Positions 45,801 to 55,005 are shown, counted from the stretch's first letter. The stretch is DNA of 64,000 bases from Bradyrhizobium ottawaense (GCF_002278135.3 NZ_CP029425.2:1178001-1242000); one strand, 5' to 3'. Notes: generated by a model from the sequence alone, not told the origin. Made by a program: numbers and translations.

Positions 45801-46356
45801 GCTCGGTCGCGTCGGTCTGACGCGTGCCGAACAGCACGGCGAAGGCCGCCATCGCCAGCGTCACCATCAGCGCGACGTCGCCGACGATCGGGATGTGGGA
45901 GAAGGCCTGGTCTTCGCTCAGGATCGTTTCGAGCGAGGAGGCGACCGCCTTGAGCTGGAGCGCGATGTAGGGCACCGAGCCGATGATCGCGATCAGCGCC
46001 ACGGTCGCCGCCACCGCCTGGCTCTTGCCGTAGCGCGCCCCGATGAAGTCGGCGATCGAGGTGATGTTGTGGGCTTTCGCCAGCTGGATCACGCGGCGCA
46101 ACACGCCGGCCCCTAACCCGATCATCAGGATCGGGCCGACATAGATGGCGAGGAAGTCGGTCGAGGCGCGGGTGGCGAAGCCGACCGAGCCGAAGAAGGT
46201 CCAGGAGGTGCAGTAGATCGCCAGCGAGAGCGGATAGATCAGCCCGGAGGCACGGCCGCGCCCGGCCGGCGAGCGGCGGTCGCCATGGCTCGCCACCAGG
46301 AACAGGAAGCCGATATAGCCGAAGGCGGCGGCGATCACGCCCCAATCGTGCAGCAT
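42847..46356 (-). CDS. Hybrid sensor kinase with SSS-transporter domain (CrbS/NahK/ErcS-like)
   Basis: A 1,169-residue membrane protein. Residues about 1-500 are a 12-13-helix sodium:solute symporter domain (CTSWTFFGSVGFATRAS, IADFIGARYGKSQAVA). A linker and a PAS domain (about 650-770), HisKA with the phospho-acceptor in FLAAASHDILQPLNAARLY, a HATPase domain (NAIKYTPRGRVLVG, DTGVGIP) and a C-terminal receiver (LLVDYHLDRGNG, about 1050-1165) follow. Related kinases (CrbS) pair with NarL-type regulators to control acetyl-CoA synthetase and acetate or alcohol use, and the transport domain tunes signalling. The regulator at 35117 is of the right type. The start at 46356 is conserved (MLHDWGVIAAAFGYIG). 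Confidence 0.92.
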   Translation of the reverse strand: MLHDWGVIAAAFGYIGFLFLVASHGDRRSPAGRGRASGLIYPLSLAIYCTSWTFFGSVGFATRASTDFLAIYVGPILMIGLGAGVLRRVIQLAKAHNITSIADFIGARYGKSQAVAATVALIAIIGSVPYIALQLKAVASSLETILSEDQAFSHIPIVGDVALMVTLAMAAFAVLFGTRQTDATEHQHGLMLAVATESIVKLIAFLAAGIFVTFWMFSPHELIERAMKTPEAVRAINYSPSIGNFLTMTLLSLCAIMLLPRQFHVSVVENSSDAEVGRARWLFPLYLVAINLFVIPIALAGLVTFPFGAADPDMYVLALPMEGGAGLLSVAIFVGGLSAATAMVIVECVALSIMVSNDLVVPLVLQRRPEGRAGGADFSDFLLRSRRLAIFAIMVMAYFYYRALGNTQLVAIGLLSFAAIAQLAPSFFGGLLWRRATARGAIGGMLVGFAVWLYTLFIPSFMDSSTSGILLLQHGPFGIEALRPQALFGADLPPLMHGVIWSLSLNILTYVLLSLARRPSSIELLQADLFVPNTLAPISPSFRRWRTTVTVQDIQTTVAQYLGPDRARHSFEAFSARRNVRLEAGAPADFELLQHAEHLIASSIGAASSRLVMSLLLRKRTVSAKAALKLLDDSHAALHFNREILQTALNHVRQGIAVFDADLQLICSNRQFGDLLNVPPHIVQFGEPLREILEFIGVSDPDDPVEREAMLERRLAAYTTDSEPYLERLPERHMVIEVLTNRMPGGGFVITFTDVTPTFEAAEALERANATLEKRVRDRTEELTRLNSELALAKSAAEDASISKTRFLAAASHDILQPLNAARLYVTSLVERQHSGEETRLVENIDESLQAIEEILGALLDISRLDAGAMTTSISSFKMADLMRSLEIEFAPIARAKNLELTFVPCSLPVESDRLLLRRLLQNLISNAIKYTPRGRVLVGCRRQGPSLKICVYDTGVGIPPVKRGEIFKEFHRLEQGARIARGLGLGLSIVERLARVLKHGIAIDGNRSGGSVFSVTVPTAKAITHTAAVTSATPLARTPISGALIVCIENDAAILDGMRTLLKAWDAEVIAVADPEGAIAAIETAGRRVTGLLVDYHLDRGNGIAAIRDIRRRFGDAIPAILITADRSPAVQVAARDEKVAVLNKPVKPASLRALLGQWRTQQMVAAE

Positions 46357-46523
46357 GGCGAGCGCGCTTTCTCCCAGGGCGCTGCCGCGCCCGAGCTCAT
46401 TTTCGCTGCAAATCTAGCGCGTTGGGCGGGGGGAGGCGACAGCGAAATGCTCGGAAGGGCGGGAACTGGGGTTGTCGTTAAGGTGCGCAGCTTGGGGTTT
46501 TCCGAGAGAATCCCCGTGTGGCA

Positions 46524-46687
46524 CCCCCCTCCCTGACCCTCCCCCACAAGGGGGGAGGGAACGGAGAGAGCCTTGCTCCTCGCGACAAAGATGCGACTGG
46601 CGCTCGAGTTATTGGGCTGGATGACGTGAGGCGGGCACACCTGTCTCGCTCACTCCCCCCTTGTGGGGGAGGGTTGGGGAGGGGGGT
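46524..46687. repeat. Palindromic dispersed repeat (CTCCCCC-ACAAG-GGGGG type)
   Basis: CTCCCCCACAAGGGGGGAGG (about 46548-46568) and its inverted partner CCCCCCTTGTGGGGGAGGG (about 46653-46671) sit inside outer CCCCCCTCCCTGACC and GGTTGGGGAGGGGGG arms. A 46-bp AT-richer spacer lies between. It fills most of the gap between hemA and the hybrid kinase. Confidence 0.75.
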
Positions 46688-46729
46688 AGCTCCGGGAGCG
46701 GTAGAAGTGAGGCAGGAGAGGCGAAACGC

Positions 46730-47959
46730 CTATTCCGCCGCGAGCGACTTCTCGCGCAGTGGCAGGCCGAGACAGTCCCACACCTGCAGCAGGGCCTCGG
46801 CGAGCTGATCGATCAGGCCGTCGTCGTGATAGGGCGAGGGCGTGATGCGCAGCCGCTCGCTGCCCTTGGCGACCGTCGGATAGTTGATCGGCTGGATGTA
46901 GATGCCGTGCTCCTCGAGCAGCAGGTCGGACGCCTGCTTGCACCTCTCGGGATCGCCGACGAACAGCGGCACGATGTGGGTGTCGCTCGACATCACCGGC
47001 AGGCCGGCGGCGTTGAGGATCGCCTTGACGCGGGCGGCACGGTCCTGGTGGCGCTCGCGCTCCCAGTTCGAGGTTTTCAGATGCTTGATCGCGGCAGTCG
47101 CGGCCGAGCAGATCGCCGGCGGCAGCGCGGTGGTGAAGATGAAGCCCGGCGCATAGGAGCGCACGGCATCGATGATCTGGCCGTTGGCGGCGATGTAGCC
47201 GCCGAGGCAGCCGAACGCTTTCGCCAGCGTGCCTTCGAGGATGTCGATGCGATGCATGACGCCGTCACGCTCGGCGATGCCGCCGCCGCGCGGGCCGTAC
47301 ATGCCGACCGCGTGGACTTCGTCGACATAGGTCATCGCGTCGTACTTCTCGGCGAGATCGCAGATCCTGGCGAGCGGGGCGACGTCGCCGTCCATGGAAT
47401 AGAGGCTCTCGCAGACGATCAGCTTCGGCCGGTTCGGGCCGGCCGCTTTCAACAGCTCCTCGAGATGCGCAAGATCGTTGTGGCGGAACACGACCCGCTC
47501 GCAGCCGGACTGGCGGATGCCCTCGATCATCGAATTGTGGTTGAGCTCGTCCGACAGGATCAGGCAGTTCGGAATGAGTTTTGCGATGGTCGGGATGCCG
47601 GTCTGGTTCGAGACATAGCCCGAGGTGAACAGCAGCGCGGCTTCCTTGCCGTGGAGATCGGCGAGCTCGGCCTCGAGCTGGACCAGCGGATGATGCGTGC
47701 CGGCGATGTTGCGGGTGCCGCCGGCACCGGTGCCGACGCGCGTCGCGGTCTCGACCATGGCGCCGACCACTTTCGGGTGCTGGCCCATGCCGAGATAATC
47801 GTTGGAGCACCAGATCACGACGTCGCGCTTGCCCTTGGGCGAGTGCCAGACCGCGTGCGGGAATCGGCCGGCCGTGCGCTCCAGGTCGGCGAACACGCGG
47901 TAGCGCCGCTCGGAATGGAGACGATCGAGGGCGGAATCGAAGAACTGGTTGTAATCCAT
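46730..47959 (-). CDS. hemA: 5-aminolevulinate synthase (C4 pathway)
   Basis: A 409-residue PLP enzyme that condenses glycine and succinyl-CoA to 5-aminolevulinate, the first step of heme synthesis in Alphaproteobacteria. The PLP lysine is in [14 protein letters not shown]; other marks are [33 protein letters not shown] and the [12 protein letters not shown]sp that holds the PLP ring. Length matches Bradyrhizobium HemA. The ATG at 47959 gives the conserved start MDYNQFF. A perfect FixK/FNR palindrome lies 137 bp upstream, so oxygen control is expected, and it matches the known oxygen responsiveness of B. japonicum hemA. Confidence 0.96.
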   Translation of the reverse strand: MDYNQFFDSALDRLHSERRYRVFADLERTAGRFPHAVWHSPKGKRDVVIWCSNDYLGMGQHPKVVGAMVETATRVGTGAGGTRNIAGTHHPLVQLEAELADLHGKEAALLFTSGYVSNQTGIPTIAKLIPNCLILSDELNHNSMIEGIRQSGCERVVFRHNDLAHLEELLKAAGPNRPKLIVCESLYSMDGDVAPLARICDLAEKYDAMTYVDEVHAVGMYGPRGGGIAERDGVMHRIDILEGTLAKAFGCLGGYIAANGQIIDAVRSYAPGFIFTTALPPAICSAATAAIKHLKTSNWERERHQDRAARVKAILNAAGLPVMSSDTHIVPLFVGDPERCKQASDLLLEEHGIYIQPINYPTVAKGSERLRITPSPYHDDGLIDQLAEALLQVWDCLGLPLREKSLAAE

Positions 47960-48095
47960 CGGCAAAACCTGCAACGGAACCCGGCCAAGGCGGCCGCTCA
48001 TTTTTAGAGCTTTTCCAGCTCCAATGTCCATGCGCCCGCACACATTTGTGACGAGGCGCGCGGGTCCATTGATAGCGGCGTATCGCCGGCGATAG

Positions 48096-48109
48096 TTGAT
48101 GTGGATCAA
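48096..48109. promoter_or_regulatory. FixK/FNR box upstream of hemA
   Basis: TTGATGTGGATCAA is a perfect match to the FixK/FNR consensus TTGAT-N4-ATCAA. It lies 137 bp upstream of hemA on the minus strand and 187 bp upstream of aroQ on the plus strand. The 336-bp gap holds no other element I can name. For a class II activator, the hemA transcript would start near 48062. Confidence 0.8.
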
Positions 48110-48295
48110 ACGCCTAACGCTGGTCCGCCCGCGCGGGCCGAGGCTCCCGGGAAAGTCCGGGACCGTTGCCGCTGGCTTGGACATTTTGTCCATGGGGCGC
48201 GCGCCGTCCATGATTGCTGAGCCGGTCGCGCCGATGTCGTAGCCTTTGGCGAGGCGCGGATCGGCGCCCGGCAAGCGCATGCGAAAGGACGCCCG

Positions 48296-48727
48296 ATGAA
48301 GCGTGTCATGGTTCTGAACGGTCCCAACCTCAATATGCTCGGCATTCGCGAGCCGCACATCTACGGCACCACGACGCTCGCAGAGGTCAACGCGAGCTGC
48401 GAGGCGGCTGCCGCAACCCTCGGGCTCAAGCTCGCCTTCCACCAATCCAACCATGAAGGCGTGCTGGTCGACCTGATCCAGTCGGCGCGGCAGGACGCCG
48501 ATGCAATCATCATCAATCCGGCCGGCTTTTCCTTCACCTCGGTCGCGATCATGGACGCGATCAAGACGTTCGAAGGGCCGGTGCTGGAAGTCCACATCTC
48601 CAACATCCACGCCCGCGACGAATATCACCGCCACTCCAAGATCTCGTTCGTGGCGAGCGGGGTGATCTGCGGCCTGGGCCCGTTCGGCTACATCGCCGCG
48701 CTGCACGCGATCGCGAATATGAAGTGA
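48296..48727 (+). CDS. aroQ: Type II 3-dehydroquinate dehydratase
   Basis: A 143-residue dodecameric enzyme that dehydrates 3-dehydroquinate in the shikimate (or quinate) pathway. The N-terminal [18 protein letters not shown] holds Arg18 and Tyr23, the catalytic pair of the lid, and [17 protein letters not shown] is the usual C-terminal active-site region. The loop that normally reads NPAAYTHTSVA is [12 protein letters not shown] here, a divergent form. It is not followed by accB/accC as the housekeeping copy usually is, so it may be a paralogue, perhaps for quinate catabolism. It shares the divergent gap with hemA and its FixK box. Confidence 0.92.
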   Translation: MKRVMVLNGPNLNMLGIREPHIYGTTTLAEVNASCEAAAATLGLKLAFHQSNHEGVLVDLIQSARQDADAIIINPAGFSFTSVAIMDAIKTFEGPVLEVHISNIHARDEYHRHSKISFVASGVICGLGPFGYIAALHAIANMK

Positions 48728-48761
48728 CATGCCGCCACAAGCCCGGGCATGACGAAGCGAC

Positions 48762-49823
48762 TCACGTCGTCCTGAACTGCAGCACGCCGTCCTTCGTCTC
48801 CGCCGTCAGCCGGCCCTCGACGATCATGTAGTTGACGTGGGCGACGAGCTCTCCGGCGGCAAAGCCCATCTGGTGTTCGTCGAGCACATGCTTGTTGAAC
48901 ACGACGGGTACCAAGGCGCGCGAGGTCTGCGGCACCTCGCGGCAGGCTTCCGCGATCAGGCGGCAGCGCTCTTCATGGTGGTCGGCGAGCTGCTTGATGC
49001 GGGTCTTCAGCCCGTAGAACGGCACGCCATGGCCGGGCAGCACCAGGACGTCATAGGGCAGCGTCGTGGTGAGGCTGGCGAGCGAGGCCAGATATTCGCC
49101 GAGCGAGTTCTGGTCGGGCTCGACCGCCCACACGCTGACATTGGGCGAGATCTTGCTCAGCACCTGGTCGGCGGAGAGGAACAGCTTGTCGTCGGCGCAA
49201 TACAGCATCACCTGGTCGAGCGCGTGGCCGCCGCCGGTGATCACCTTGAAGCGGCGCGTGCCGATCACGACGTCGTCGCCATGGGAGATGCGGCGGTAGG
49301 AGGGCGGCAGCACCGAAACGCGCTTGAGATAATCCTGGCCGCGGCCGAGCAGCTTTTCGGTGAGCGACTCGTCCATGCCATGGCGACGGAAGAACAGCCG
49401 CTGCGCCTCCTGCCGCTCCGCGGTGCCGCGGTTCTGGTGATAGACCGATTGCAGATATTCGACCTGCGACATCACCAGCGGGCAGTTGAACCGCTCGACA
49501 ACCCAGCCTGCAAGCCCGACATGGTCGGGGTGGGAGTGGGTGACGATCAGGCGCGTGATGTGGACGCCCTTCAGCGGCCCGTCGAACAGCTTGGTCCAGG
49601 CCTCGATCGTCTCCTCGTTGCCGAAGCCGGTATCCACCATCGCATAGCCGTCGCCGTCGGCGAGCAGGTAGATGTTCACGTGGTTGAGGCGGAACGGCAA
49701 TTTCAGCCGCGCCCACAGCACGCCGGGCCTGACCTCGACGATCTCGTCGTGGCCAGGGTGCTGCTCCCAGGGGTAGCGCAGGGCTTCGGCTGAGGACTGT
49801 GCGGTGTCGGTTTTCGCGTTCAT
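48762..49823 (-). CDS. MBL-fold metallo-hydrolase
   Basis: A 353-residue protein with a metallo-beta-lactamase fold. The metal site HxHxDH is present as H96-S-H98-P-D100-H101 ([13 protein letters not shown]), followed by further ligands in [14 protein letters not shown] and [10 protein letters not shown]-terminal helical extension of about 90 residues (about 265-353) resembles that of lactonase-like and glyoxalase-II-like MBL proteins that act on thioesters or lactones. No signal peptide. It stands alone, convergent with aroQ. Substrate unknown. Confidence 0.88.
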   Translation of the reverse strand: MNAKTDTAQSSAEALRYPWEQHPGHDEIVEVRPGVLWARLKLPFRLNHVNIYLLADGDGYAMVDTGFGNEETIEAWTKLFDGPLKGVHITRLIVTHSHPDHVGLAGWVVERFNCPLVMSQVEYLQSVYHQNRGTAERQEAQRLFFRRHGMDESLTEKLLGRGQDYLKRVSVLPPSYRRISHGDDVVIGTRRFKVITGGGHALDQVMLYCADDKLFLSADQVLSKISPNVSVWAVEPDQNSLGEYLASLASLTTTLPYDVLVLPGHGVPFYGLKTRIKQLADHHEERCRLIAEACREVPQTSRALVPVVFNKHVLDEHQMGFAAGELVAHVNYMIVEGRLTAETKDGVLQFRTT

Positions 49824-49913
49824 GCTACCGGCTTAAACCCAGCGCGCGCGGGGCGCCAGCCGAAAAAGGCTGGCCCGTGGTCTCCGCATGGCGGTCATAC
49901 CGGGCGTGTTTTT

Positions 49914-49947
49914 CCGTAGCCCGGACGAAGCGCCGTCCGGGCTACGG
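49914..49947. repeat. Short palindromic repeat (CCGTAGCCCGGACG)
   Basis: CCGTAGCCCGGACG (49914-49927) and CGTCCGGGCTACGG (49934-49947) form a 14-bp perfect stem with a 6-nt loop. It lies 10 bp from the stop of the chemoreceptor gene, but the T run precedes the stem on the plus strand, so it is not a typical terminator for either gene. Related repeats are common in Bradyrhizobium. Confidence 0.8.
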
Positions 49948-49957
49948 GCCGGCGCTG

Positions 49958-52123
49958 TTACGCCGCCCGCATGTTGTTGAGGAACGCGTCGATCTCTCCG
50001 CGCAGCATGTCGGCTTCGCGGCGGAGCGCGTCGGAGGCGCCCAGCACTTCGTTTGCCGCGGCGCCGGCTTCGGCGGAAGCCGTGGAGACGCCGACGATGT
50101 TGCTGGAGACCTCGCTGGTGCCGCCGGCGGCATGCTGGATGTTGCGCGCGATCTCGCGGGTGGCGGCGCCCTGCTCCTCGACCGCGGCTGCGATCGTCGT
50201 GGTCACGTTGTCGATCTCTCCGATGATCCGGCCGATGCCCTGGATGGCGCCGACCGCCGAGGTCGTGATCTCCTGCATGCTGGCGATCTGGGTGCGGATT
50301 TCCTCCGTGGCCTTGGCGGTCTGGCTCGCGAGGCTCTTCACCTCGGAGGCAACCACCGCAAAGCCGCGGCCGGCCTCGCCCGCACGCGCCGCCTCGATGG
50401 TGGCGTTGAGCGCGAGCAGATTGGTCTGCGAGGCGATGGTCTGGATCAGGTCGACCACGACGCTGATGCGGCTCGCGCTGTCGGCGAGGCTCTGCACCGT
50501 GGTGTCGGTGGCGCCGGCCTCGTCGACCGCCTTCTTGGCGATCGCGGCCGAGGTCACGACCTGCTTGCTGATCTCCTCGATCGAGGACGACAGCTGCTCG
50601 GTGCCTGACGACACGGTCTGCACGTTGACCGAGGTCTCCTCGGCGGCCGAGGCGACCGCGTTGACCAGCGCGTTGGACTGGTCGGCGGTGGTCGACATGC
50701 TCTGCGCGGTCGATTGCATCGAATTGGCCGACTGCGCCAGATTGTCGAGCGCGGAGCGCACCGTGCTTTCGAATTCGGCGATCTTGGCTTCCATGCGCGC
50801 GGCCCGCTCGGCCTTGGCGATCCGGTCCTTGTCCTGCTCGCCGGCGAGCGCCCGGGCTTCGATCATGCTGTCGCGGAACACGGTCAGCGTTTCCTTCATC
50901 ACGCCGATCTCGTCGTTCTGCCGGGAGCGGACGATCTCGGTGTCGAGGTCGCCGGCCGACAGCAGCTGCATGGCGCGCTGAAGCTCGCGGATGCGGCGCA
51001 GGATGTTGCGGCCGACATAGAGCCAGACGAACAGCGCCGAGCCGACCAGCATCAAGGCCCCAAGCGCCAGCATCACGGTGGTCGCGAGCGAGGTCTCCTG
51101 CTGCGCCTGCGAGGTCGAGGCGTTGGTCTCTTTCTGCACGCCGTCGACGAGCTGCTGCACGCTGATGCCGAGGCCGACATTGAGCTTGCGGGTCTCGTCG
51201 AGGATGGTCTGGCCGTAGTCGACGGAGTCGAGCTCCTTCTCACGCAGGTTGAAGACGCCGGTCTTGCCGGTGCCGAGCGCCAGCAGCTTCTCCGCCGTTT
51301 CGCGCAGCATCTTGTTGCCCTGATTGTCCGGCAACAGATCGAGGTTGGACCGCAGGCGTCCCTGCGCCGTCTTGAATTCCTTCTGGATGTCGTCGAGCTT
51401 GTCGCTGGTGTTCGCCGACAGTGCCGCACTCATGTTGGCGGCTGCGAGATTGCCGCTGGCGACGACGTTGCCGAGCTGGCCGACGGTCTGCGCGGCGTCG
51501 CTGGCGTCCGCGGCAGACAAGTCGGCCGAGCCGAGAATGGCGTTGACCCGGGTCTGCGCGTCGAGCATCGCCGGGCTGGCCGCGCCGACGAAGGCGCCCT
51601 GCGCGCTGCGCAGCGCGTCATATTGCTTGTCATGGAGGGCGGCGATATCGAGCCGCTCGCGGGCGGCCTTGGCGAGGCTCTGCGCCGCCTCGTTGATGCT
51701 CTTCATCGTCTCGCTGAGTCCGGAGACGACGGCCTTGTCGCCGCCGAGCTGGATGATCTCGTTGAGCTTCTGCTGTGTTTGCTCCTGCAGCTCCTTGAGC
51801 TTCTTGGTGCGCTCGTTCAGCGCTTCCTCGCTTTGTGCCGCGAGCAGGGCAGGTCCCTGTGCCGCAAGGCTCGCGCTCAATGCCGACAATTGCAGGCTGG
51901 CAGCAAGGCGCGGAATGTCCCGCCCGCTCAGTTCGGTCATGCGTCCGCCGAGATTCTGCAGCGCCAGGCCGGCGCCGGCCGCGATCACGAGGCCCATGCC
52001 GGCGATCACTGCGAAGGCGGCGAACAGGCTGCCGCGTACGCCCCAGGTCGGCATTTTGAAACGCGGCCGCATTCGGCCAAGTGGGCCGCCAAGTGAGCCG
52101 CCAAGGCTGAAACGGATCGCCAT
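49958..52123 (-). CDS. Methyl-accepting chemotaxis protein
   Basis: A 721-residue chemoreceptor. It has a membrane helix near the N terminus (about 30-55), a long helical periplasmic domain (about 56-340, coiled-coil rich and free of a recognised small-molecule domain, resembling the helical bimodular class), and a second membrane helix (about 350-375). A HAMP domain and a signalling domain follow, with the hairpin tip [23 protein letters not shown]. No C-terminal pentapeptide tether for CheR is seen. GGGGGAA precedes the ATG at 52123. Ligand unknown. Confidence 0.93.
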   Translation of the reverse strand: MAIRFSLGGSLGGPLGRMRPRFKMPTWGVRGSLFAAFAVIAGMGLVIAAGAGLALQNLGGRMTELSGRDIPRLAASLQLSALSASLAAQGPALLAAQSEEALNERTKKLKELQEQTQQKLNEIIQLGGDKAVVSGLSETMKSINEAAQSLAKAARERLDIAALHDKQYDALRSAQGAFVGAASPAMLDAQTRVNAILGSADLSAADASDAAQTVGQLGNVVASGNLAAANMSAALSANTSDKLDDIQKEFKTAQGRLRSNLDLLPDNQGNKMLRETAEKLLALGTGKTGVFNLREKELDSVDYGQTILDETRKLNVGLGISVQQLVDGVQKETNASTSQAQQETSLATTVMLALGALMLVGSALFVWLYVGRNILRRIRELQRAMQLLSAGDLDTEIVRSRQNDEIGVMKETLTVFRDSMIEARALAGEQDKDRIAKAERAARMEAKIAEFESTVRSALDNLAQSANSMQSTAQSMSTTADQSNALVNAVASAAEETSVNVQTVSSGTEQLSSSIEEISKQVVTSAAIAKKAVDEAGATDTTVQSLADSASRISVVVDLIQTIASQTNLLALNATIEAARAGEAGRGFAVVASEVKSLASQTAKATEEIRTQIASMQEITTSAVGAIQGIGRIIGEIDNVTTTIAAAVEEQGAATREIARNIQHAAGGTSEVSSNIVGVSTASAEAGAAANEVLGASDALRREADMLRGEIDAFLNNMRAA

Positions 52124-52237
52124 CGAAATTCCCCCAACGTTCTTGCTTCTGTTTGCGGCCGGCAGTATCCGCACGGCGGGTTAAAAATTCGCAATCTCCG
52201 CAAACGGTTGCATGTGTTCCGCAGGGCGAAAAAAGAA

Positions 52238-52259
52238 GGGCCGGCGAAATCGCCGGCCC
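52238..52259 (-). terminator. Intrinsic terminator of the porin gene
   Basis: GGGCCGGCGA (52238-52247) and TCGCCGGCCC (52250-52259) form a 10-bp stem. On the minus strand it is followed by TTCTTTTTTC. It lies 28 bp after the porin stop codon. Confidence 0.85.
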
Positions 52260-52287
52260 CCCGTCATGGTAAGGTTGTGGTAACCGA

Positions 52288-53016
52288 TCAGTAGCGCGCG
52301 ACGGCCGGGCTTGCCCAGTTGAAGCGGTAGTTGACGCCCGCCTTGATGGTGTGGTCGTCAGTGGTGAAGCTGCCGGTGCCCGCGAGCGGACCGCCGGTGA
52401 AGCTCGCCTCGCCGAAATTGTAGTACTGGTACTCGGCCTTGGCCGACCAGTTCGGGGCGAACATGTATTCGAGGCCGGCGCCGACCGTGTAGCCGTTGCG
52501 GTGATCGCCGGTGATGACGAACGCGGTCGGCACGCCGCCGACGGTCACCTTCTCGTTGTTGTCCGAATAGGCGTAGCCGCCCTTCACATAGACGAGGCCG
52601 GGGCCCCAGGTGTAGCCGACGCGGCCGGTGATCGAGCCGAGGCCACGCTGGTCGTTGGTGTAGGCGATGCCGCCCGGAAACACGGCGCCGACGCTGCCGG
52701 AGAGCCAGGAATACTGGCCCTCGACGCCGACCACGAAGTTCGGGTGGAACTGCCAGTCGCCACCGACCTGCACGCCGCCGAGGAAGCGGCCGTTGCCGTT
52801 GTTGCCGGTGGAAAGGCCGTTGAAATTGTTGTCGCTGGAGAACGCGCCACCGACATGGCCGCCGATATAGAAGCCGGTCCAGTTGTAGATCGGCGCGGCA
52901 TAGGCCGGCGCGGGCGACTTGTAATAGTTGCGGTTGCCGAGATCGGCACCGACGGCCGGTGCAGCAGCGCCCACCACGAGCAGCGCAACGGTCGCAAACA
53001 GAATCTTCTTCATCAT
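52288..53016 (-). CDS. Outer-membrane beta-barrel protein (Omp25/Omp31-like porin)
   Basis: A 242-residue protein with a clear signal peptide (KKILFATVALLVVGAAAPAVGA, cleaved near residue 24). The mature part begins in the family manner (YNWTGFYIGGHVGGAF) and alternates aromatic and glycine residues through eight predicted strands. It ends with VNYRFNWASPAVARY, where the aromatic-terminated last strand (YRFNW) lies slightly inside the C terminus. Omp25/Omp31 homologues are abundant in Rhizobiales. The start at 53016 follows GGAG. Confidence 0.88.
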   Translation of the reverse strand: MMKKILFATVALLVVGAAAPAVGADLGNRNYYKSPAPAYAAPIYNWTGFYIGGHVGGAFSSDNNFNGLSTGNNGNGRFLGGVQVGGDWQFHPNFVVGVEGQYSWLSGSVGAVFPGGIAYTNDQRGLGSITGRVGYTWGPGLVYVKGGYAYSDNNEKVTVGGVPTAFVITGDHRNGYTVGAGLEYMFAPNWSAKAEYQYYNFGEASFTGGPLAGTGSFTTDDHTIKAGVNYRFNWASPAVARY

Positions 53017-53237
53017 CTTGAACTCCGACACTTAAGGTCCCCGGCAGGCGCGCTTTCCGCGCCGCGTTGGTTTTGCAGATAGCTTCCTTTTGACGAAAAT
53101 GCTGTCACATGCATGGCACAACGAGACCCAACCTAACTTATTGGGCTGCAAATGATTTTCGTGCTTAATGCCGGCTTAAGAAGTGGTGAAGGAAGGCTTA
53201 ACTTCGCAGGGCTTCGGTAACCTCTGCACGTCCTTCG

Positions 53238-53558
53238 TTAACCAAGACGCCGTCGCGCCTCATCGCGCATCTGCTCGCGGAACGCCGCGCGCTTTGCGGG
53301 GCGGTCCTCCTCGCGCACGTCATGTCGATCGAAGATGTCGAACTTCTCCAGGATGGGATAGCGCTCGCTCGCCATCGCAAGCACGCGCAGCACCTTGGTC
53401 ACCGCCGGCGTCGGGCCGCTCACCTCCCAGCGTCGGATGGTGTCGCCGCCGCCTTTCTCCGGCAATCCGCAGAGCTTTGCCATGTCGGCCGCGGTGAGCT
53501 TCCGCTCGAGGGCATCGGAGAGGTCGGCGCGGAGTTGCTTCAGTTCGGGCCCGGTCAT
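53238..53558 (-). CDS. Small helix-turn-helix DNA-binding protein (XRE-like)
   Basis: A 106-residue protein. Residues about 4-70 contain a Cro/XRE-type helix-turn-helix: ELKQLRADLSDALERKLTAADMAKLCGL and GGGDTIRRWEVSGPTPAVTKVLRVLA, where the W-E-x-x-G/P turn is typical. The C-terminal part is charged and helical (EEDRPAKRAAFREQMRDEARRRL) and may mediate dimerisation. No partner toxin is adjacent, so an antitoxin role is not supported. Confidence 0.72.
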   Translation of the reverse strand: MTGPELKQLRADLSDALERKLTAADMAKLCGLPEKGGGDTIRRWEVSGPTPAVTKVLRVLAMASERYPILEKFDIFDRHDVREEDRPAKRAAFREQMRDEARRRLG

Positions 53559-53766
53559 GTCGCCTCAATACGCGAAGTCGCTGAGGGCAATGCACTAGCG
53601 CTGATTCGGGTCCATCCGAAGGCGAGCATGATCCGTCCGAAGCGGAGGTGACCAACGCATTGCTTCGGCACATTCGCCAGCACACGGAGTTATGAACTTG
53701 TGCCTATGGACATCGTGCGATCAATGAACACATGGCACAAGGGCCCCAGCGATCGAGGGATCAGCC

Positions 53767-54051
53767 ATGACAAGCATCAAACTCGCCATTGCCGCGCTCA
53801 TCACGACCGGGCTACTGGCCGCGCCCTTTGCGGCCGAAGCGAAGAAGGCGCGGTCGAGCCGACACTACAGCACGGGCGTGGTGGCCCCGACCTATGGCGG
53901 CGCCGGAGCGCCGGCAGCGCAGCCGCGGGCGTCCTACGGCTCCTCCGGCCAGACGGTCGGAACGGTCACGGCACCGTCGGTCGGATCTTACAACTGGCCC
54001 TCGGTCGGCGTGACCAACTCGGCGCCCACCTGGAGCAACACCACGAGATAA
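53767..54051 (+). CDS. Small secreted Ser/Thr/Gly-rich protein
   Basis: A 94-residue protein with a signal peptide (KLAIAALITTGLLAAPFAAEA, cleaved near residue 25). The mature part is about 69 residues, rich in Ser, Thr, Gly, Ala, Tyr and Pro with no cysteine (for example SYGSSGQTVGTVTAPSVGSY), and basic at its start (KKARSSRH). I do not recognise a family; it looks like a disordered periplasmic or surface protein. GAGGGA precedes the ATG. It is convergent with the AEC transporter gene, 15 bp apart. Confidence 0.68.
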   Translation: MTSIKLAIAALITTGLLAAPFAAEAKKARSSRHYSTGVVAPTYGGAGAPAAQPRASYGSSGQTVGTVTAPSVGSYNWPSVGVTNSAPTWSNTTR

Positions 54052-54066
54052 GTGCGGCCGTGCGGG

Positions 54067-55005
54067 TTAGCGCGTGCCGGTCGCCAGACCCGAGAGAAGG
54101 TATAGCGCGACCAGCAATGTCGCTACCGACAGCATCGTCGTGACCGAGACCGTGGCCGCGACCAGTTTCTCCTCGACCTTGTGCTCGTGCGCCAGCACGT
54201 ACACCGTCTTCGCCGTGGGCACGGCGGCGCATATCACGGCGGCGACGGTGTAGAGCGCGTTGAGGCCGGTGACCACACAAAGTCCGTAGACGATCAGCGG
54301 CATGATCACGAGCTTCACGAGCGCGAGCGCGAACGTTGCCTTCAGGTTGGAGCGCAGGCCCTCGACCGACAGGCCGAGCCCGATGGCGAACAGTGCGCAG
54401 GGCGTGAGCGCGGCGGCGATCATGTTGAGATAGGCCGCGACCGGCGCCGGAATCGGCAGGCCCGTGATCGCCCAGACGAGACCGCTAAGCGTCGACAGCA
54501 CCATCGGATTGAGCAGGATCTGCTTCGCGAGGCCGGCGGGCTGCGCGGACGATCCGCGCGCGTCCCTTTCCAGCAGGATGACCGTGATCGGAAACATCAC
54601 GGCCGCGACGAATACCGTCGCTACCGCAGCAGGCAGGACGGCGGGCTGGCCGTAGATCGCGTGCAGGATCGGCAGCGCCACGAAGCCGGTATTGGTCATC
54701 GCCGCCGCCATGCCTTGAATCGTGCTGCTGGCGAGATCATGCTTTCCGCCGGCGCGGACCACCAGGAAGACCAGCGCAAAGCAGACGAGGGAGCCGCCGC
54801 CGAACGCGAGCAGGAAACGCCATTCCAGCAGATTGCCCGCGGGCTCCTGCGTGATGGTGACGATCAATAGCGCAGGCATTGCCACGTTGTAGGCGAAATG
54901 CACCAGCGCGTCGGCGAGCGAGCGGGAGAGATAGCCGAGCTCGCCGGCCAGCCAGCCGGTGACGATGATCGCGAATACGGGAAGAACGAGGCTCGCGACT
55001 TCCAT
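54067..55005 (-). CDS. AEC family transporter (auxin efflux carrier-like)
   Basis: A 312-residue membrane protein with about ten hydrophobic segments in two halves, the AEC/bile-acid-transporter fold. The N-terminal VLPVFAIIVTGWLAGELGYL and NVAMPALLIVTITQ segments and the C-terminal AVPTAKTVYVLAHEHKVEEKLVAATVSVTTMLS region are typical. Bacterial AEC members export or take up carboxylates such as malate or malonate. No pathway neighbour indicates the substrate. Confidence 0.9.
   Translation of the reverse strand: MEVASLVLPVFAIIVTGWLAGELGYLSRSLADALVHFAYNVAMPALLIVTITQEPAGNLLEWRFLLAFGGGSLVCFALVFLVVRAGGKHDLASSTIQGMAAAMTNTGFVALPILHAIYGQPAVLPAAVATVFVAAVMFPITVILLERDARGSSAQPAGLAKQILLNPMVLSTLSGLVWAITGLPIPAPVAAYLNMIAAALTPCALFAIGLGLSVEGLRSNLKATFALALVKLVIMPLIVYGLCVVTGLNALYTVAAVICAAVPTAKTVYVLAHEHKVEEKLVAATVSVTTMLSVATLLVALYLLSGLATGTR

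Noticed and set aside
49914..49947. 14-bp hairpin as a terminator of the chemoreceptor gene
   Set aside because: The T run precedes the stem on the plus strand and there is none after it on the gene's own strand; it fits a dispersed repeat better.
53238..53558. Antitoxin of a toxin-antitoxin pair
   Set aside because: The helix-turn-helix protein has no adjacent small partner gene on either side in an operon arrangement.
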